From Streptomyces klenkii (GTDB lineage: Bacteria; Actinomycetota; Actinomycetes; Streptomycetales; Streptomycetaceae), in assembly GCF_003626645.1 (NCBI RefSeq), contig NZ_RBAM01000006.1, forward strand, positions 434,001 through 498,000: a stretch of 64,000 nucleotides of DNA. The letters are read 5' to 3'. How positions within the stretch are numbered: position 1 is the stretch's first letter; each line of letters starts with the position of its first letter. Position numbers and translations under genes: made by a program. A model generated the notes under the pieces. It searched no databases. It had not been told where the DNA came from and saw only the letters and a list, made by a program, of their open reading frames with translations. Of this stretch, positions 30,872 to 41,400 are shown piece by piece.

Positions 30872-32482
30872 TTGAGACGCATCACCCCCCGCAGCCACAC
30901 CGTCCGCACCACCGCCCTCCTCGCCTCCGCCGCCCTGTGCGCCGTCGCCGTGCAGACCGGCGTGGCCGGTGCCCAGGCCGACCGCGGCCCCGGCGCCACG
31001 GCGGTCCGACTGAGCCCCGACCAGCGGGCCTCCGAGATACGCACCGCCCAGGACCAGGCGAGTGCCACCGCCGGGCGCATCGGCCTCGGCGCCAAGGAGA
31101 AGCTGGTCGTCCGCGACGTCATCAAGGACGCGGACGGCACCGTGCACACCCGCTACGAGCGCACCTACGACGGCCTCCCGGTCCTCGGCGGCGACCTCGT
31201 CGTCCACCGGGACAAGGCCGGCCGCACCACCGTCACCAAGGCCACCGAGGCGACCCTGGCCCTCGCCTCGACCGACGCGCGGCAGCCCGCATCGGCCGCG
31301 GCGAAGACCGCCCTGTCGGCCGCCTCCTCGGCGCACACCGCGAAGCCCTCCGCCGGCACCCCGCGCAAGGTCGTCTGGGCCGCCGCCGGTACCCCGGTCC
31401 TCGCGTACGAGACCGTCGTCGAGGGCGTCCGGCCCGACGGCACGCCGAGCGAGCTGCACGTCATCACCGACGCCGCCACCGGCGCCGAGCTCTTCCGCCA
31501 CGAGGCGATCGAGACGGGCACCGGGACCAGCCAGTACAGCGGCACCGTGCCGCTCACCACGACCAAGAGCGGCAGCAGCTACCAGCTCACCGACGGCGCG
31601 CGCGGCGGCCACAAGACGTACGACCTCAACCAGGGCACGTCCGGCACGGGCACGCTCTACACCAACGCGACCGACACCTGGGGCGGCGGCCGCCAGACCG
31701 CGGGCGTCGACGCGCACTACGGCGCGGCCGTCACCTGGGACTTCTACAAGAACTTCCTCGGCCGCAACGGCATCCGCAACGACGGCAAGGGCGCCTACTC
31801 CCGCGCCCACTACGGCAACAGCTACGTCAACGCGTTCTGGAGCGACGCCTGCTTCTGCATGACCTACGGCGACGGGCAGGGCAACAAGAAGCCGCTCACG
31901 GCCATCGACGTCGCGGGCCACGAGATGAGCCACGGCGTGACGGCCGCGACCGCGAAGCTGGTCTACAGCGGCGAGTCGGGCGGCCTGAACGAGGCGACGT
32001 CGGACATCTTCGGCACCGCGGTGGAGTTCTACGCCAACAACTCCTCCGACGTCGGCGACTACCTCATCGGCGAGAAGATCGACATCTTCGGCAACGGCAA
32101 GCCGCTGCGCTACATGGACAAGCCGTCGAAGGACGGCAACTCCGCCGACAACTGGTCCAGCGGCGTGGGCGGCAAGGACGTCCACTACTCCTCGGGCGTC
32201 GCCAACCACTTCTTCTACCTGCTGGCCGAGGGCAGCGGCGCGAAGAAGATCAACGGCGTGCAGTACGACAGCCCGACGGCCGACGGCTCCAAGGTCACCG
32301 GAATCGGCCGGGACAAGGCCGTCAAGATCTGGTACAAGGCCCTCTCCACGTACATGACGTCCAACACCAACTACAAGGCCGCGCGCACCGCGACGCTGTC
32401 GGCCGCGGGCGCCCTGTACGGCACCACGAGCACCGAGTACAAGACCGTTGCGGCGGCCTGGGGCGCCGTCAACGTCAAGTAA
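30872..32482 (+). CDS. Full-length M4 thermolysin-like metalloprotease
   Basis: This encodes 536 aa from a TTG start, well supported by AGGAGA 6 bases upstream. A signal peptide (residues 1-36, ending AGAQA) is followed by an FTP/PepSY propeptide with VHTRYERTYDGLPVLGGDLVVH and ALVV-like domains to about residue 215. The mature domain has Zn motif HEMSH at about residue 350, ligand Glu in GGLNEATSDIFG and catalytic His in KDVHYSSG. This is a canonical secreted Streptomyces neutral protease. It follows the lanthipeptide operon, so it could contribute to leader removal outside the cell, but these enzymes are common and generic. Confidence 0.92.
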   Translation: MRRITPRSHTVRTTALLASAALCAVAVQTGVAGAQADRGPGATAVRLSPDQRASEIRTAQDQASATAGRIGLGAKEKLVVRDVIKDADGTVHTRYERTYDGLPVLGGDLVVHRDKAGRTTVTKATEATLALASTDARQPASAAAKTALSAASSAHTAKPSAGTPRKVVWAAAGTPVLAYETVVEGVRPDGTPSELHVITDAATGAELFRHEAIETGTGTSQYSGTVPLTTTKSGSSYQLTDGARGGHKTYDLNQGTSGTGTLYTNATDTWGGGRQTAGVDAHYGAAVTWDFYKNFLGRNGIRNDGKGAYSRAHYGNSYVNAFWSDACFCMTYGDGQGNKKPLTAIDVAGHEMSHGVTAATAKLVYSGESGGLNEATSDIFGTAVEFYANNSSDVGDYLIGEKIDIFGNGKPLRYMDKPSKDGNSADNWSSGVGGKDVHYSSGVANHFFYLLAEGSGAKKINGVQYDSPTADGSKVTGIGRDKAVKIWYKALSTYMTSNTNYKAARTATLSAAGALYGTTSTEYKTVAAAWGAVNVK

Positions 32483-32508
32483 GGCCGGCATCCCCGGGTG
32501 CCCCTTCC

Positions 32509-32541
32509 GGGCCCGCCCCCACCTCCACAGGGGGCGGGCCC
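32509..32541 (+). terminator. Strong GC-rich terminator after the M4 protease
   Basis: GGGCCCGCCCCC and GGGGGCGGGCCC form a perfect 12-bp stem with a 9-base loop, 27 bp after the stop codon. No T-tract follows, typical of Streptomyces. Confidence 0.75.
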
Positions 32542-32761
32542 CTCGGCGTGCCCGGTCCGCTCCCGGTCCGCTCCATGGCCGTTCCCGGGCCGTCCCGTAG
32601 ACCGTCCAAATCCCGCCATACACCCGCCTCCACATGTGCCGAGAGAAAATGCCAAAACTCTCGCCCCACTGCTCTGTCATCGATTACCTTCCGTCGCAGC
32701 GGACACGCCGCTGGTGATCGGGACCACTGAAAATCGGGCACGGGGGGCGGGAGAGGATCGT

Positions 32762-33145
32762 GTGACCGGTATCGACGGGTGCCTGGCCGAGGCCATGACC
32801 ATCCCGGGCGCGCGGGGCGCGAGCCTCGTGGACTGGACGAGCGGGCTCGCGCTGGGCGAGGCGGGCGAGGGCCCCGGGCGCGACCACGAGAGCGCGGCCG
32901 CCGACACCGCGGAGCTGGCCCGGCTCGCCTTCGAGAACAGCGCGTTCACCGGGGCCACGGCGCGGACCGGCCCCGTCGAGGACCTGATCGTCACCGCGCG
33001 CGGCAGCTACCACCTCGTCCGCTTCGTGGAGACGGGCTTCGACAGCAGCGTCTTCCTCTACCTGTGGCTGGACCGCGCCGAGGCGAACCTCGCCGTCGCC
33101 CTGTTCCGGCTCAAGGGCCTGACGGACAGGCTGGTCCTGGCATGA
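32762..33145 (+). CDS. Roadblock/LC7-like protein A
   Basis: This encodes 127 aa from GTG 32762 with GGGAGAGG upstream. It is an alpha/beta protein: ARGASLVDWTSGLALGEAG, then VEDLIVTARGSYHLVRFVE and FLYLWLDRAEANLAVALFRLKGL. It aligns with the protein at 34481 at the G-x-x-L-V-D-x-x-S-G-x-A-L-G, D-x-x-I-T...Y-H-L-x-R and F-L-Y-L-x-L-D-x-x-x-A-N-L-A positions, so the two are paralogues. In Streptomyces such small proteins regulate Ras-like GTPases (conservon-type systems). First gene of a four-gene operon, with its TGA overlapping the next ATG. Confidence 0.7.
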   Translation: MTGIDGCLAEAMTIPGARGASLVDWTSGLALGEAGEGPGRDHESAAADTAELARLAFENSAFTGATARTGPVEDLIVTARGSYHLVRFVETGFDSSVFLYLWLDRAEANLAVALFRLKGLTDRLVLA

Positions 33146-33951
33146 CCGCCCGCGCCCCGGCAGGACCGTTATCCCCGGACACCGCCGAACCGGCGTCCGA
33201 GACGGCCGGACGCACCCTGGACCGGCTCGCTTCCGAGCGGGCCACCGGCGCCCTGCACGGCTGTGCCGGCGCGCTCTACCTCGCCGACGGCGCCGTGGTG
33301 CACGCCGAGAGCCCCGCCGTGCCCGACCTGGGGCGGCGGCTGACCGCCCGGGGACGGCTGTCGCCGCAGGCGTGGGAGGAGGCGGTCGCGGAGGGCGGGC
33401 CCGGTTACCGTGCGGGCAGCCTCCTCGTCGAGCGCGGCCGGCTGAGCCGCGGCGAGCTGGAACTGTGCCACCTGAGCGCGCTGTTCGACGCGGCCTACTT
33501 CGTCCTCTCCCCGCTCGGCCCGGGCCTGCGCGCCCCCGACCGCTTCCTCGGCGGGGCCCGGCACTGGCTGGGTCCCATCCGCCCCGTGCCCGTACCGCTG
33601 CTGCGGCGGGAGGTCGTCCGCAGGCGGCGGCTGCTGGAACGGGCCTGGCCGCGGCCGGAGGTCGACGCCGCGCCGGTGGTGCGCACGTCCGACGGCGGGG
33701 CCGGCCCGGCCCAGGCGACCGGGCGGCGGGCGGTGCTGGCGGCCGCCGACGGCGTCCGCACCCCCGTGCAGATCGCGCGGGACCTCGGGCGCCCGGCCTT
33801 CGCGACCCTCCTCGACGTGCGGCGGCTGGCCGCCGCCGGCCTCGTCCGCACGCCCTGCGCGGACACCCCGACCGCTCCGGTGCCGCCGCCTCCCGCGGCT
33901 CCGGAGCTCTCCCTGCTCTACCGGATCCGCGACGCCCTGGAGGCCCTGTGA
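33142..33951 (+). CDS. Two-domain regulator-like protein (DUF4388/winged-helix type)
   Basis: This encodes 269 aa from an ATG overlapping the preceding stop (ATGA). The N-terminal part (RTLDRLASERATGALHG, GALYLADGAVVHAES) matches the DUF4388/PATAN-like domain, where a strand-turn reports a feature of gas-vesicle and motility regulators. The middle is rich in Arg and aromatic residues. The C-terminal region (VLAAADGVRTPVQIARDLGR, ATLLDVRRLAAAGLV) looks like a winged helix. It probably binds the roadblock proteins encoded on either side. No enzyme motif is visible. Confidence 0.6.
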   Translation: MTARAPAGPLSPDTAEPASETAGRTLDRLASERATGALHGCAGALYLADGAVVHAESPAVPDLGRRLTARGRLSPQAWEEAVAEGGPGYRAGSLLVERGRLSRGELELCHLSALFDAAYFVLSPLGPGLRAPDRFLGGARHWLGPIRPVPVPLLRREVVRRRRLLERAWPRPEVDAAPVVRTSDGGAGPAQATGRRAVLAAADGVRTPVQIARDLGRPAFATLLDVRRLAAAGLVRTPCADTPTAPVPPPPAAPELSLLYRIRDALEAL

Positions 33952-33995
33952 CGGTGAGGCGCGCTTTCAGACCGTTCGCCGGAAGGAGACAGCAG

Positions 33996-34484
33996 ATGAC
34001 CGCCGCACCCGAGGTGCTCGCCGAACTCGAAGGGCTACGGGCCCGGGTTCCGCACCTGACCGGGGCGATGGTGGCCAGTACGGACGGGCTGGTGATCGCC
34101 CATCTGGTCACCGGCATGGAGCCGGACGGCGTGGCCGCGCTGACCGCGGCGGCGCTCGGCGTCGGCGCGCGGCTGACCGACGCCGTGGGCCACGGCGGCT
34201 TCCGCGAACTGCTCGTCCGCGGCGAGCACGGCTACGTCGCGACGTACGCGGCCGGGCCCTCGTCCGTGCTCACGCTCCTGGCCACGGCCGACGCCAACGT
34301 CGGCCGGCTGAACCTGGAGGCCCGCCGGGCCGGGGCGCGGATCGCCCCGCTGACCGGCGGGCCCGCCGACCGCCGGGAACGGGCCGCGGCCCCGCCGCCG
34401 CCCTCCCGGTCGCCCCTGCCCTCACGCCCCGGCCACCGGCCCGGCAGCACAAACCCCGGCAACGAGAACGGAGTCTCTTCATGA
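33996..34484 (+). CDS. Roadblock/LC7 domain protein B
   Basis: This encodes 162 aa from ATG 33996 (GGAAGGAGAC upstream); an in-frame GTG at 33948 overlaps the previous stop but has no site. The domain is a canonical actinobacterial roadblock: L-x-x-L-R-x-R-V-P-H-L-T-G-A-M-V-A-S-T-D-G, LVIAH, AALTAAALGVGARLTDA, LLVRGEHGYVATYAAGPSSVLTLLA and ANVGRLNLEARR. This is the CvnB-type fold, usually paired with a sensor kinase (CvnA) and a GTPase (CvnD), neither of which is adjacent here. A disordered Pro/Arg tail ends the protein. Confidence 0.85.
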   Translation: MTAAPEVLAELEGLRARVPHLTGAMVASTDGLVIAHLVTGMEPDGVAALTAAALGVGARLTDAVGHGGFRELLVRGEHGYVATYAAGPSSVLTLLATADANVGRLNLEARRAGARIAPLTGGPADRRERAAAPPPPSRSPLPSRPGHRPGSTNPGNENGVSS

Positions 34485-34855
34485 CGAACACCGAAACCGC
34501 CCTCAAGGACGCGATGGGCTCGATCGAGGGAGCCCTCGGCGTGGCGCTCGTCGACTACGGCAGCGGCATGGCGCTGGGCACGCTCGGCGGATCCCAGTCG
34601 CTCGACCTCAACGTGGCCGCGGCGGGCAACACGGACGTGGTCCGCGCGAAGCTGCGCACGATGGAGATGCTGAACATCCAGGACGCCATCGAGGACATCC
34701 TCATCACCCTCGGCGGGCAGTACCACCTGATCCGGCTGCTGACCGGCCGCGGCGGCAACGGCCTCTTCCTCTACCTGGTGCTGGACTCGCGGCGCGCCAA
34801 TCTCGCGATGGCGCGCCACCAGCTGAAGCGGATAGAGGCGGAACTGGAGGTCTAG
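34481..34855 (+). CDS. Roadblock/LC7-like protein C, paralogue of protein A
   Basis: This encodes 124 aa starting with an ATG that overlaps the preceding TGA. It reads IEGALGVALVDYGSGMALG, a long helix with VRAKLRTMEMLNI, then IEDILITLGGQYHLIRLL and GLFLYLVLDSRRANLAMARHQL. It matches protein A at all structural elements but keeps a regular helix where A has a looser one. Last gene of the operon. It probably forms homo- or heterodimers with A and B, as LC7 proteins do. Confidence 0.75.
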   Translation: MTNTETALKDAMGSIEGALGVALVDYGSGMALGTLGGSQSLDLNVAAAGNTDVVRAKLRTMEMLNIQDAIEDILITLGGQYHLIRLLTGRGGNGLFLYLVLDSRRANLAMARHQLKRIEAELEV

Positions 34856-34873
34856 CGGTGTCCAGCGGCTGTC

Positions 34874-34899
34874 CGGCAACGGTCTAGCGGCGGTTGCCG
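34874..34899. terminator. Inverted repeat between convergent roadblock operon and rodlin gene
   Basis: CGGCAAC (34874-34880) and GTTGCCG (34893-34899) form a 7-bp stem that includes the rodlin stop codon. A modest bidirectional terminator is plausible; no T-run is present. Confidence 0.35.
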
Positions 34900-35279
34900 C
34901 TGCCGTTGTGGTCCGCCAGGGAGATGCGCTCGGCGAGGTGCGACAGCGGGTTGTTGCCGTTCTCGGTCACCGAGCCGTTGGTGCACTGCTGCTGTTCCTG
35001 CGACGTGAGGACCGGAAGGTCCTGGACGCCGACGTTGATGAGCAGCAGGAGCGACTGCACGCCGAGCTTGCCGACGCCGATGCACAGGTTGTTGAGCGTG
35101 TCCTGGACCGCGGTCATCTGCGGGCTCATGTAGCCGCCGGTGATGGTCTCGCCGGAGCCGTTCCGCGCGCCGTTGGCGTTGGCCACGTCCCGGCCGTCGC
35201 CGACGGCCGCGGCGGGGCCGGCGATCATGCCGACGGCGGAGGCCGTCAAGGCCGTTGCGGCCATCACCCTCTTCAGCAC
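34884..35279 (-). CDS. rdl: Rodlin (surface rodlet protein)
   Basis: This encodes 131 aa from GTG 35279, with AAGGTG upstream. A signal peptide (KRVMAATALTASAVGMIAGPAAA) leads a secreted domain with the family features GGYMSPQMTAVQDTLNN, CIG near residue 66, VGVQDLPVLTSQEQQQC and LSHLAERISLAD. Two Cys are conserved. Rodlins assemble with chaplins into the rodlet layer that makes aerial hyphae and spores hydrophobic. No chaplin gene is adjacent. It is divergent from the PKS gene, sharing 207 bp of promoter region. Confidence 0.88.
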   Translation of the reverse strand: MLKRVMAATALTASAVGMIAGPAAAVGDGRDVANANGARNGSGETITGGYMSPQMTAVQDTLNNLCIGVGKLGVQSLLLLINVGVQDLPVLTSQEQQQCTNGSVTENGNNPLSHLAERISLADHNGSGNRR

Positions 35280-35486
35280 TTCAGCACCTTTCACTGGGTC
35301 CGCGGTTCCCCGGGGGAACGCACACTGACCAACTCCCCGATGTCGTAAATGTTCCGGGTTGTCACCCATTCGACCGCTGCCCGGCGGGCCGCTTGCACGC
35401 ACCATGCGTCACCGACAAGATGCGGAGCGTCACCAGCCGTGCGGGCTCACCCATGAGCCCGGTCCGCCAGGAAAGGTCGTACACGC
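35280..35486. promoter_or_regulatory. Divergent promoter region, rodlin / PKS
   Basis: This 207-bp region is shared by a minus-strand rodlin and the plus-strand PKS. The PKS GTG at 35487 has GGAAAGGTCG about 10 bases upstream. I see no convincing -35/-10 pair or palindrome. Confidence 0.4.
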
Positions 35487-38400
35487 GTGCATCCGGAGAG
35501 CTCAGAGGATTCGGCGCGGGACGACCGGGCCGTGGCCGTCGTCGGGGCGGCCTGCCGGCTGCCCGGCGGCATCGACGGCATGGCGGCGCTGTGGGAGGCC
35601 CTGGAGCGGGGCCGGGACCTGATCACGCGGGTGCCGGAGGACCGGTTCGAGACGGCTCGCTTCGTGGACCCCTCGGCGCCGCGCCCCGGCAAGAGCCGTA
35701 CGGCGGCGGGCGGATTCCTGGACGACATCGCGGGCTTCGACGCCGGCTACTTCGGCATCTCGCCCAGGGAAGCGGCGCAGATGGACCCCCAGCAGCGGCT
35801 GCTGCTGGAGCTGACGGCCGAGGCCCTCGACGACGCCGCGATCGACCCGGCGGCGCTGGCCGGTTCGGACACCGCCGTGTACGTGGGGATCTCCGACGCC
35901 TCCTACGGCGCGCAGCAGATGCTGCGGATCGAGGGCGTCGACGCCTACACGATGGCGGGCGGCGCGGCGTCGATCGCGGCGAACCGGATCTCGTACGCCT
36001 TCGACCTGCGCGGCCCGAGCATGGCCGTCGACACCGCGTGCTCCTCGGCGCTGGTGGCGCTGGACCGGGCCTGCCGCACGCTGCGCGAGGGCACCAGCCG
36101 CACGGCCGTGTCCGCGGGCGTCAACGTCCTACTCAGCCCGTATCCGTTCGTCGGGTTCTCGCAGGCGTCGATGCTGTCGCCGCGCGGGAGGTGCGCGCCG
36201 TTCTCGGCGGCGGCAGACGGCTATGTGCGGGCGGAGGGCGGCGGGGTCGTGGTGCTGAAGCTGCTGCGGGACGCGCTGGCCGACGGGGACCGGATCCACG
36301 GGGTGATCCTGGCGACGGCCGTGGGCAGCGACGGCCGGACGGCGGGGCTGTCGCTGCCGAACCCGCGTGCGCAGGAAGCCCTGTTGACGTCGGTGTACGC
36401 GCAGGCGGGCGTGGACCCCGACGAGGTCGTCTACCTGGAGGCGCACGGGACGGGAACCCCCGCCGGGGACCCGGCGGAGTGCGAGGCGGTCGGCCGGGCG
36501 CTGGGGACGCGGCGGCGCCGGGGCGCGTTGCCGGTGGGTTCGGTGAAGTCCAACCTGGGGCATCTGGAGCCGGCTTCGGGGATGGCCGGGCTGCTGAAGG
36601 CGCTCCTGGTGCTGCGGCACCGCAGGATCCCGGCCACGCTGCACGCCCTGCCGCTCCATCCGGGGATCGACTTCGCGGGCCTGGGGCTGGCCCCGGCCAC
36701 GGAGGCGCGGCCGGTCGACGGCGACGCGGGGCGGCCGGTGGTGGGCGTCAACTCCTTCGGCTTCGGGGGCGCGAACGCCCACGCCGTGGTCACGGCCGCC
36801 CCGCCGCCACCGCCGCGGGCCCGGCGGGGGGCGGCCCGTGCGCGGTCGCTGCCGTTCATGGTCTCCGCGCGGACGCCCGAGGCGCTGGCGCAGGCGGCGG
36901 CGCGGGCCGCCGAGCAGCTGGCGCAGGCCCGGCCGGACGACTTCTACGACCTCGCGCACACCAGTTGCGCGCGCCGCGGGAAGCATCCCCTGCGCGCGGC
37001 GGTGCTGGCCGGCGGGCCGCGGGAGGCCGCGCAGGCGCTGGCGCGGCTCGCCCCGCGCGCGGCGCTCCCTCCTCAGTCGCCGGCGGAGGTGCCGGCCGTG
37101 GAGGCCGTGACGGGGGAGGCGGTCCGGGACGGCCGGATCGCGTTCGCGTTCTGCGGCAACGGATCGCAGTGGGCGGGCATGGGGGCGGACTTGCTGGCGG
37201 ACCCTGTCTTCCGGTCCGCGGTCGAGGCCGTGGACGAGGAGCTCGCGCCGCACGTCGGGTGGTCGGTGGTCAAGGAGCTGGCCGAGGCGTCGCCCGAGCG
37301 CCTGAGGGCCACGGAGGTGGCCCAGCCGCTGCTGTTCGCGCTCCAGACGGGCCTGGTGGCCGTGCTGCGCGCCCACGGCATCACGCCGTCGGTCGTGCTG
37401 GGCCACAGCGTCGGCGAGGTGGCGGCCGCGCACGCGGCGGGGGCGCTCGGGCTCGGCGAGGCGGCGTGGGTGATCGCCGAGCGCAGCCGCGCGCAGGCGC
37501 CGCTGGCCGGGTGCGGGCGGATGGCGGCCGTGGGCATGTCCCGCGAGCAGGCCGGGGAGTTGCTGGCCGGGTACCCGGGGCTGGAGGTGGCGGGGGTCAA
37601 CTCCCGCCGGGACGTGACGGTCGCCGGCCCGCAGAAGCAGCTGTACCGGCTGCTGGGCGATCTGGCGGGGCGGGGCGTGGTGTGTGCGGAGCTCGACCTG
37701 GACCACGCGTTCCACAGCGCGGCCATGGATCCGCTGCGCGCTCCCCTGCACGGCGCCCTCGCCGCGCTGAGCCCCTCCCCCGCGCGGGTGCCGCTGCTGT
37801 CGACCGTCACGGGCAAGCCCCTGGAGGGGCCCGAGCTGGACGCGGACTACTGGTGGCGCAACGTCCGCGAGCCGGTGCTGTTCTCGGACGCCGTCGAAGG
37901 GGCCTTGGAGCAGGGCGCCGACATCTTCCTGGAGATCGGCCCGCAGCCGGTCCTCCAGAGCTACCTGCGCCGCGTCACCGCGGGTCACCCGGCGCCCGGG
38001 CTGCGGGCCGTGGCCCGTACGCTGCGCAAGGGCGACGACGGTGTGCGCGCGCTGCGCACCGCGGTGGCCGGGCTGCTCGCGGCCGGGGCCCGGGCCGACT
38101 GGGGCGCGCTCTTCCCGCGCCCGGGCCGGGTGGCGTCCCTGCCGGCCTACCCCTGGCAGCGCGAACGGCACTGGAGCGGCGGGCCGGAGTCGTGGGTGCG
38201 CAGCAGCGGGGACGGCCGCACGGAACACCCCCTGCTGGGTGAGCGCATGCCGGCGCCGCTGCCGGTGTGGCACGGCGCGGTCGAGCCGGCGCGGCTGCCG
38301 TGGGCCGCCGACCACCGGCTCGGCGGGTCGGTCGTGATGCCCGCGACGGCCTACGTGGAGATGGCGCTGGCGGCGGGCCGCCGGGTGCTGGACACGGCGG

Positions 38401-41400
38401 TGGAGGCCGACCACCTGGAGTTCGTACGACCGCTGTTCGTGCCGTGGGGCGAGCCGGGCACGGTGCACACGCAGGTGTCGTTCGACCCCGAGGACGGGGT
38501 GGTGCTGATCAGCAGCACGGACGACCAGACGACGGGGCAGAGCCGGCACGCGCGCGGGCGCGTGCGTGCCCGGTGGGGGCAGCCTCCGGCGCCGGCGGAC
38601 CTGGCCGGTGCGCGGGCCCGCTGCGGCCGCCGGGTGACCGGCGAGGAGCACTACCGGCGGGTCGGCGAGGCCGGGCTCGGCTACGGGCCGTCCTTCCGGG
38701 TACTGACGGAGCTGTGGGCGGGCGAGGGCGAGGTCGTCGCGGCCTACGCCGGCCACGGCCCCCTGGAGGGGCTGGAGATCAGCCCGGCCCTGCTGGACGG
38801 CGCGGTGCAGGCGGGGGCCCCGCTGCTGGACGACGAGATCCTCGTGGGGCACACGTACTTGCCGACGGCGATGGACGGGGTCCGCGTCTGGCGCGCTCCG
38901 GCGGCCGAGGGGGCGGTTCACGTGCGCGAGCGCGGCCGGACGGCGACGGAGGTGTGCTGGGACATCGCCCTCACCGACGCGGACGGCACCGTCGCGGTGG
39001 AGCTGGAGGGGTGCCGGATGCGGCGCCTGACGGGGATGCGGCGCACGCCGGTGACCCGCCAGGAGACGGTGCTGCGTGCGGCCCCGCGGCCCGGAGACCC
39101 GCAGGAGCCCCTCGCCGGGCCGGGGCCCCGGGAGGTCGCCGAGCGGGCGGCGGGCCGGATCCTGGCCCTGCGCCGCGACTGGCGCACGGCCGGCTACCCG
39201 CGCTTCGCCGCCCGTTTGCAGGAGGCGGCGGCCCACGCCTACGCCGCCGCGCTCGGCGGTCTCCTGCCGGAAGGGAGCGGCTCGTTCACGGTGGGGGACC
39301 TGGTCGCGGGCGGGATGCTGCCGAGGCACCGGCAGGCGATGGAGCTCATGCTGACCGCGATGACGGAGTACGGGCTGGTGCGGCAGGAGCCGGACGGCCG
39401 CTGGCTGCGCCGGGACGAGCCCCGGTGCGCGGTCGGGATGCTGCGCGAGGGCCTGCTCGAGCAGCCCGCCTTCTCCACCGAACTCTCCCTGCTCGTACGC
39501 CAGTTCCTGCACCTGGGTGAGGTCCTGAAGGGCGCGCGCGACCCGCTGGACCTGCTCGGGGCCGAGGGCGCGACCTCGACCCTCGAACAGTTCCACGACG
39601 TGGCGCCGGTGCTGCGCTTCCACAACCGCGTCGCGCAGGCGCTGGTGCGGGAGATCGTGGCGGCGCTGCCGGCCGGGCGGCCGCTGCGGGTGCTGGAGGT
39701 CGGCGCGGGCACCGGCGGGGCCGCCGCGGCCCTGCTGCCGCTGCTGCCGCCCGACCGCACCCGCTATCTCTTCACGGACGTCTCGCCGTCGTACTTCGCA
39801 CGGGCCCGGCAGCGCTTCGCCGCGTACGACTTCGTGGACTACCGCACCTTCGACGTGGATGCCGACCCGGCGGGCCAGGACCTGCCCGAGGGCGGATTCG
39901 ACCTGGTCGTCGCGGCGAACTCCCTGCACGCCGCCGCGGACCTGGAAGCGGCCGTGCGGCGGGTGGCGTCGCTGACCGCCCCGGGCGGCCGGCTGCTGGT
40001 GCTGGAGAGCCACGACCCGCTGTGCCTGGTGCCGTTCTTCGGCACGCTGGAGAGCTTCTGGAACCGCACGGACACCGGGCTGCGGCCCCGCTCCCCGCTG
40101 CTCGGCCGCGAGGAGTGGGCCGCGCTCCTCGCGCGCTGCGGCTTCACGGGCACGGTACGGACCGGCGACGACGCCGAACCGGCCTGCGAGGACTTCTCGG
40201 TGTTCCTGGCCGCCCGCGCCGACCTGCCGGTGCGGGCTCCGGCGCCGCCCGCCGCCGGCATCGGCACCTCCTGGGTCGTGGTGGCCGAGACCCCGGAGGA
40301 GAACGGGCTCGCGGGCGCGACGGCGGGCCTCCTGCACGCGGCCGACGCCGTGGAGGTGCACACCGCCGTGGCCGGCGAGGACCCCGGCGCGTGGGCCCCG
40401 CTGCTGTCCCGGGAGACGGTGATCGTCCTCGTGCTCGCCCCGGCCGGCGCCGACGACGCGGTGGAGCGGACGACGCGGCGCGGCGCGGTGCTGCGCGCCC
40501 TGGCCGTGGCGTGCGGGCGGCTGACGGGCGGTCAGAGCGTCGCGCTGTGGCTCGTGACGCGGCCCTGCGGCGCGGTGCCGGAGCCCGGACCGGACGAGCC
40601 CAGGGCCGCTGACGTCCTCGATCCCGTGGATGCCGCCGCGTGGGGCGTGGTGCAGTGCCTGGGCAACGAGCAGGCCGCGCTGACGACGCGCCGCGTGTCC
40701 CTGGCGCGCAGCGGCGACACGGCGGCCGACGCCGACCGCCTCGCCCGCGAGCTCCTCGCCCCCTCGGAGGAGACCGAGGTCGTCCTGACGCGCTGCGGCG
40801 GCCGGTTCGTCCCGCGCGACCGGGACTTCCCCCGGCCCCTCGTGCCCGCCTCCGCCGTCGGCGCGTTCGCCCTGGAAGTCCGCGATCCCGGGCTGTCCTT
40901 CCGGCCGGCCTGGGTGGAGACGGAGCGGCCGGCGCCGGGCCCCGGGCAGGTCCTGGTCGCCGTGCGGGCGGCCGCGCTGAACTACCGCGACGTGGTCCTG
41001 GCCACCGGTGCCATGGCCGGCGAGGACTCCGCCGACGGGCGGTTCGAAGCGGTGTACGGGCTGGAGTGCGCGGGTACGGTCGCGGCCGTCGGACCGGGCG
41101 TCACCGGGGTCGCCGTGGGCGAGCGGGTGTTCGCCAGCGGCTCCGGCTGCCTGGCCTCGCACGTGGTCACCGCCGCCGACGCCGTGGCCCGGATGCCCGA
41201 CGCGACGGGCTTCGCCGAGGCGGCCACCCTGCCCGCGGTGTTCCTGACCGTCCACTACGGCCTCGGCCGGCAGGCCCGGCTCGCGGCCGGGGAGACCGTG
41301 CTCGTGCACGGCGGGGCGGGCGGCGTGGGCCTCGCGGCGCTGCAATTCGCGCGGCTGCGGGGAGCACACGTCATCGCCACCGCCGGCAGCCCCGCCAAAC

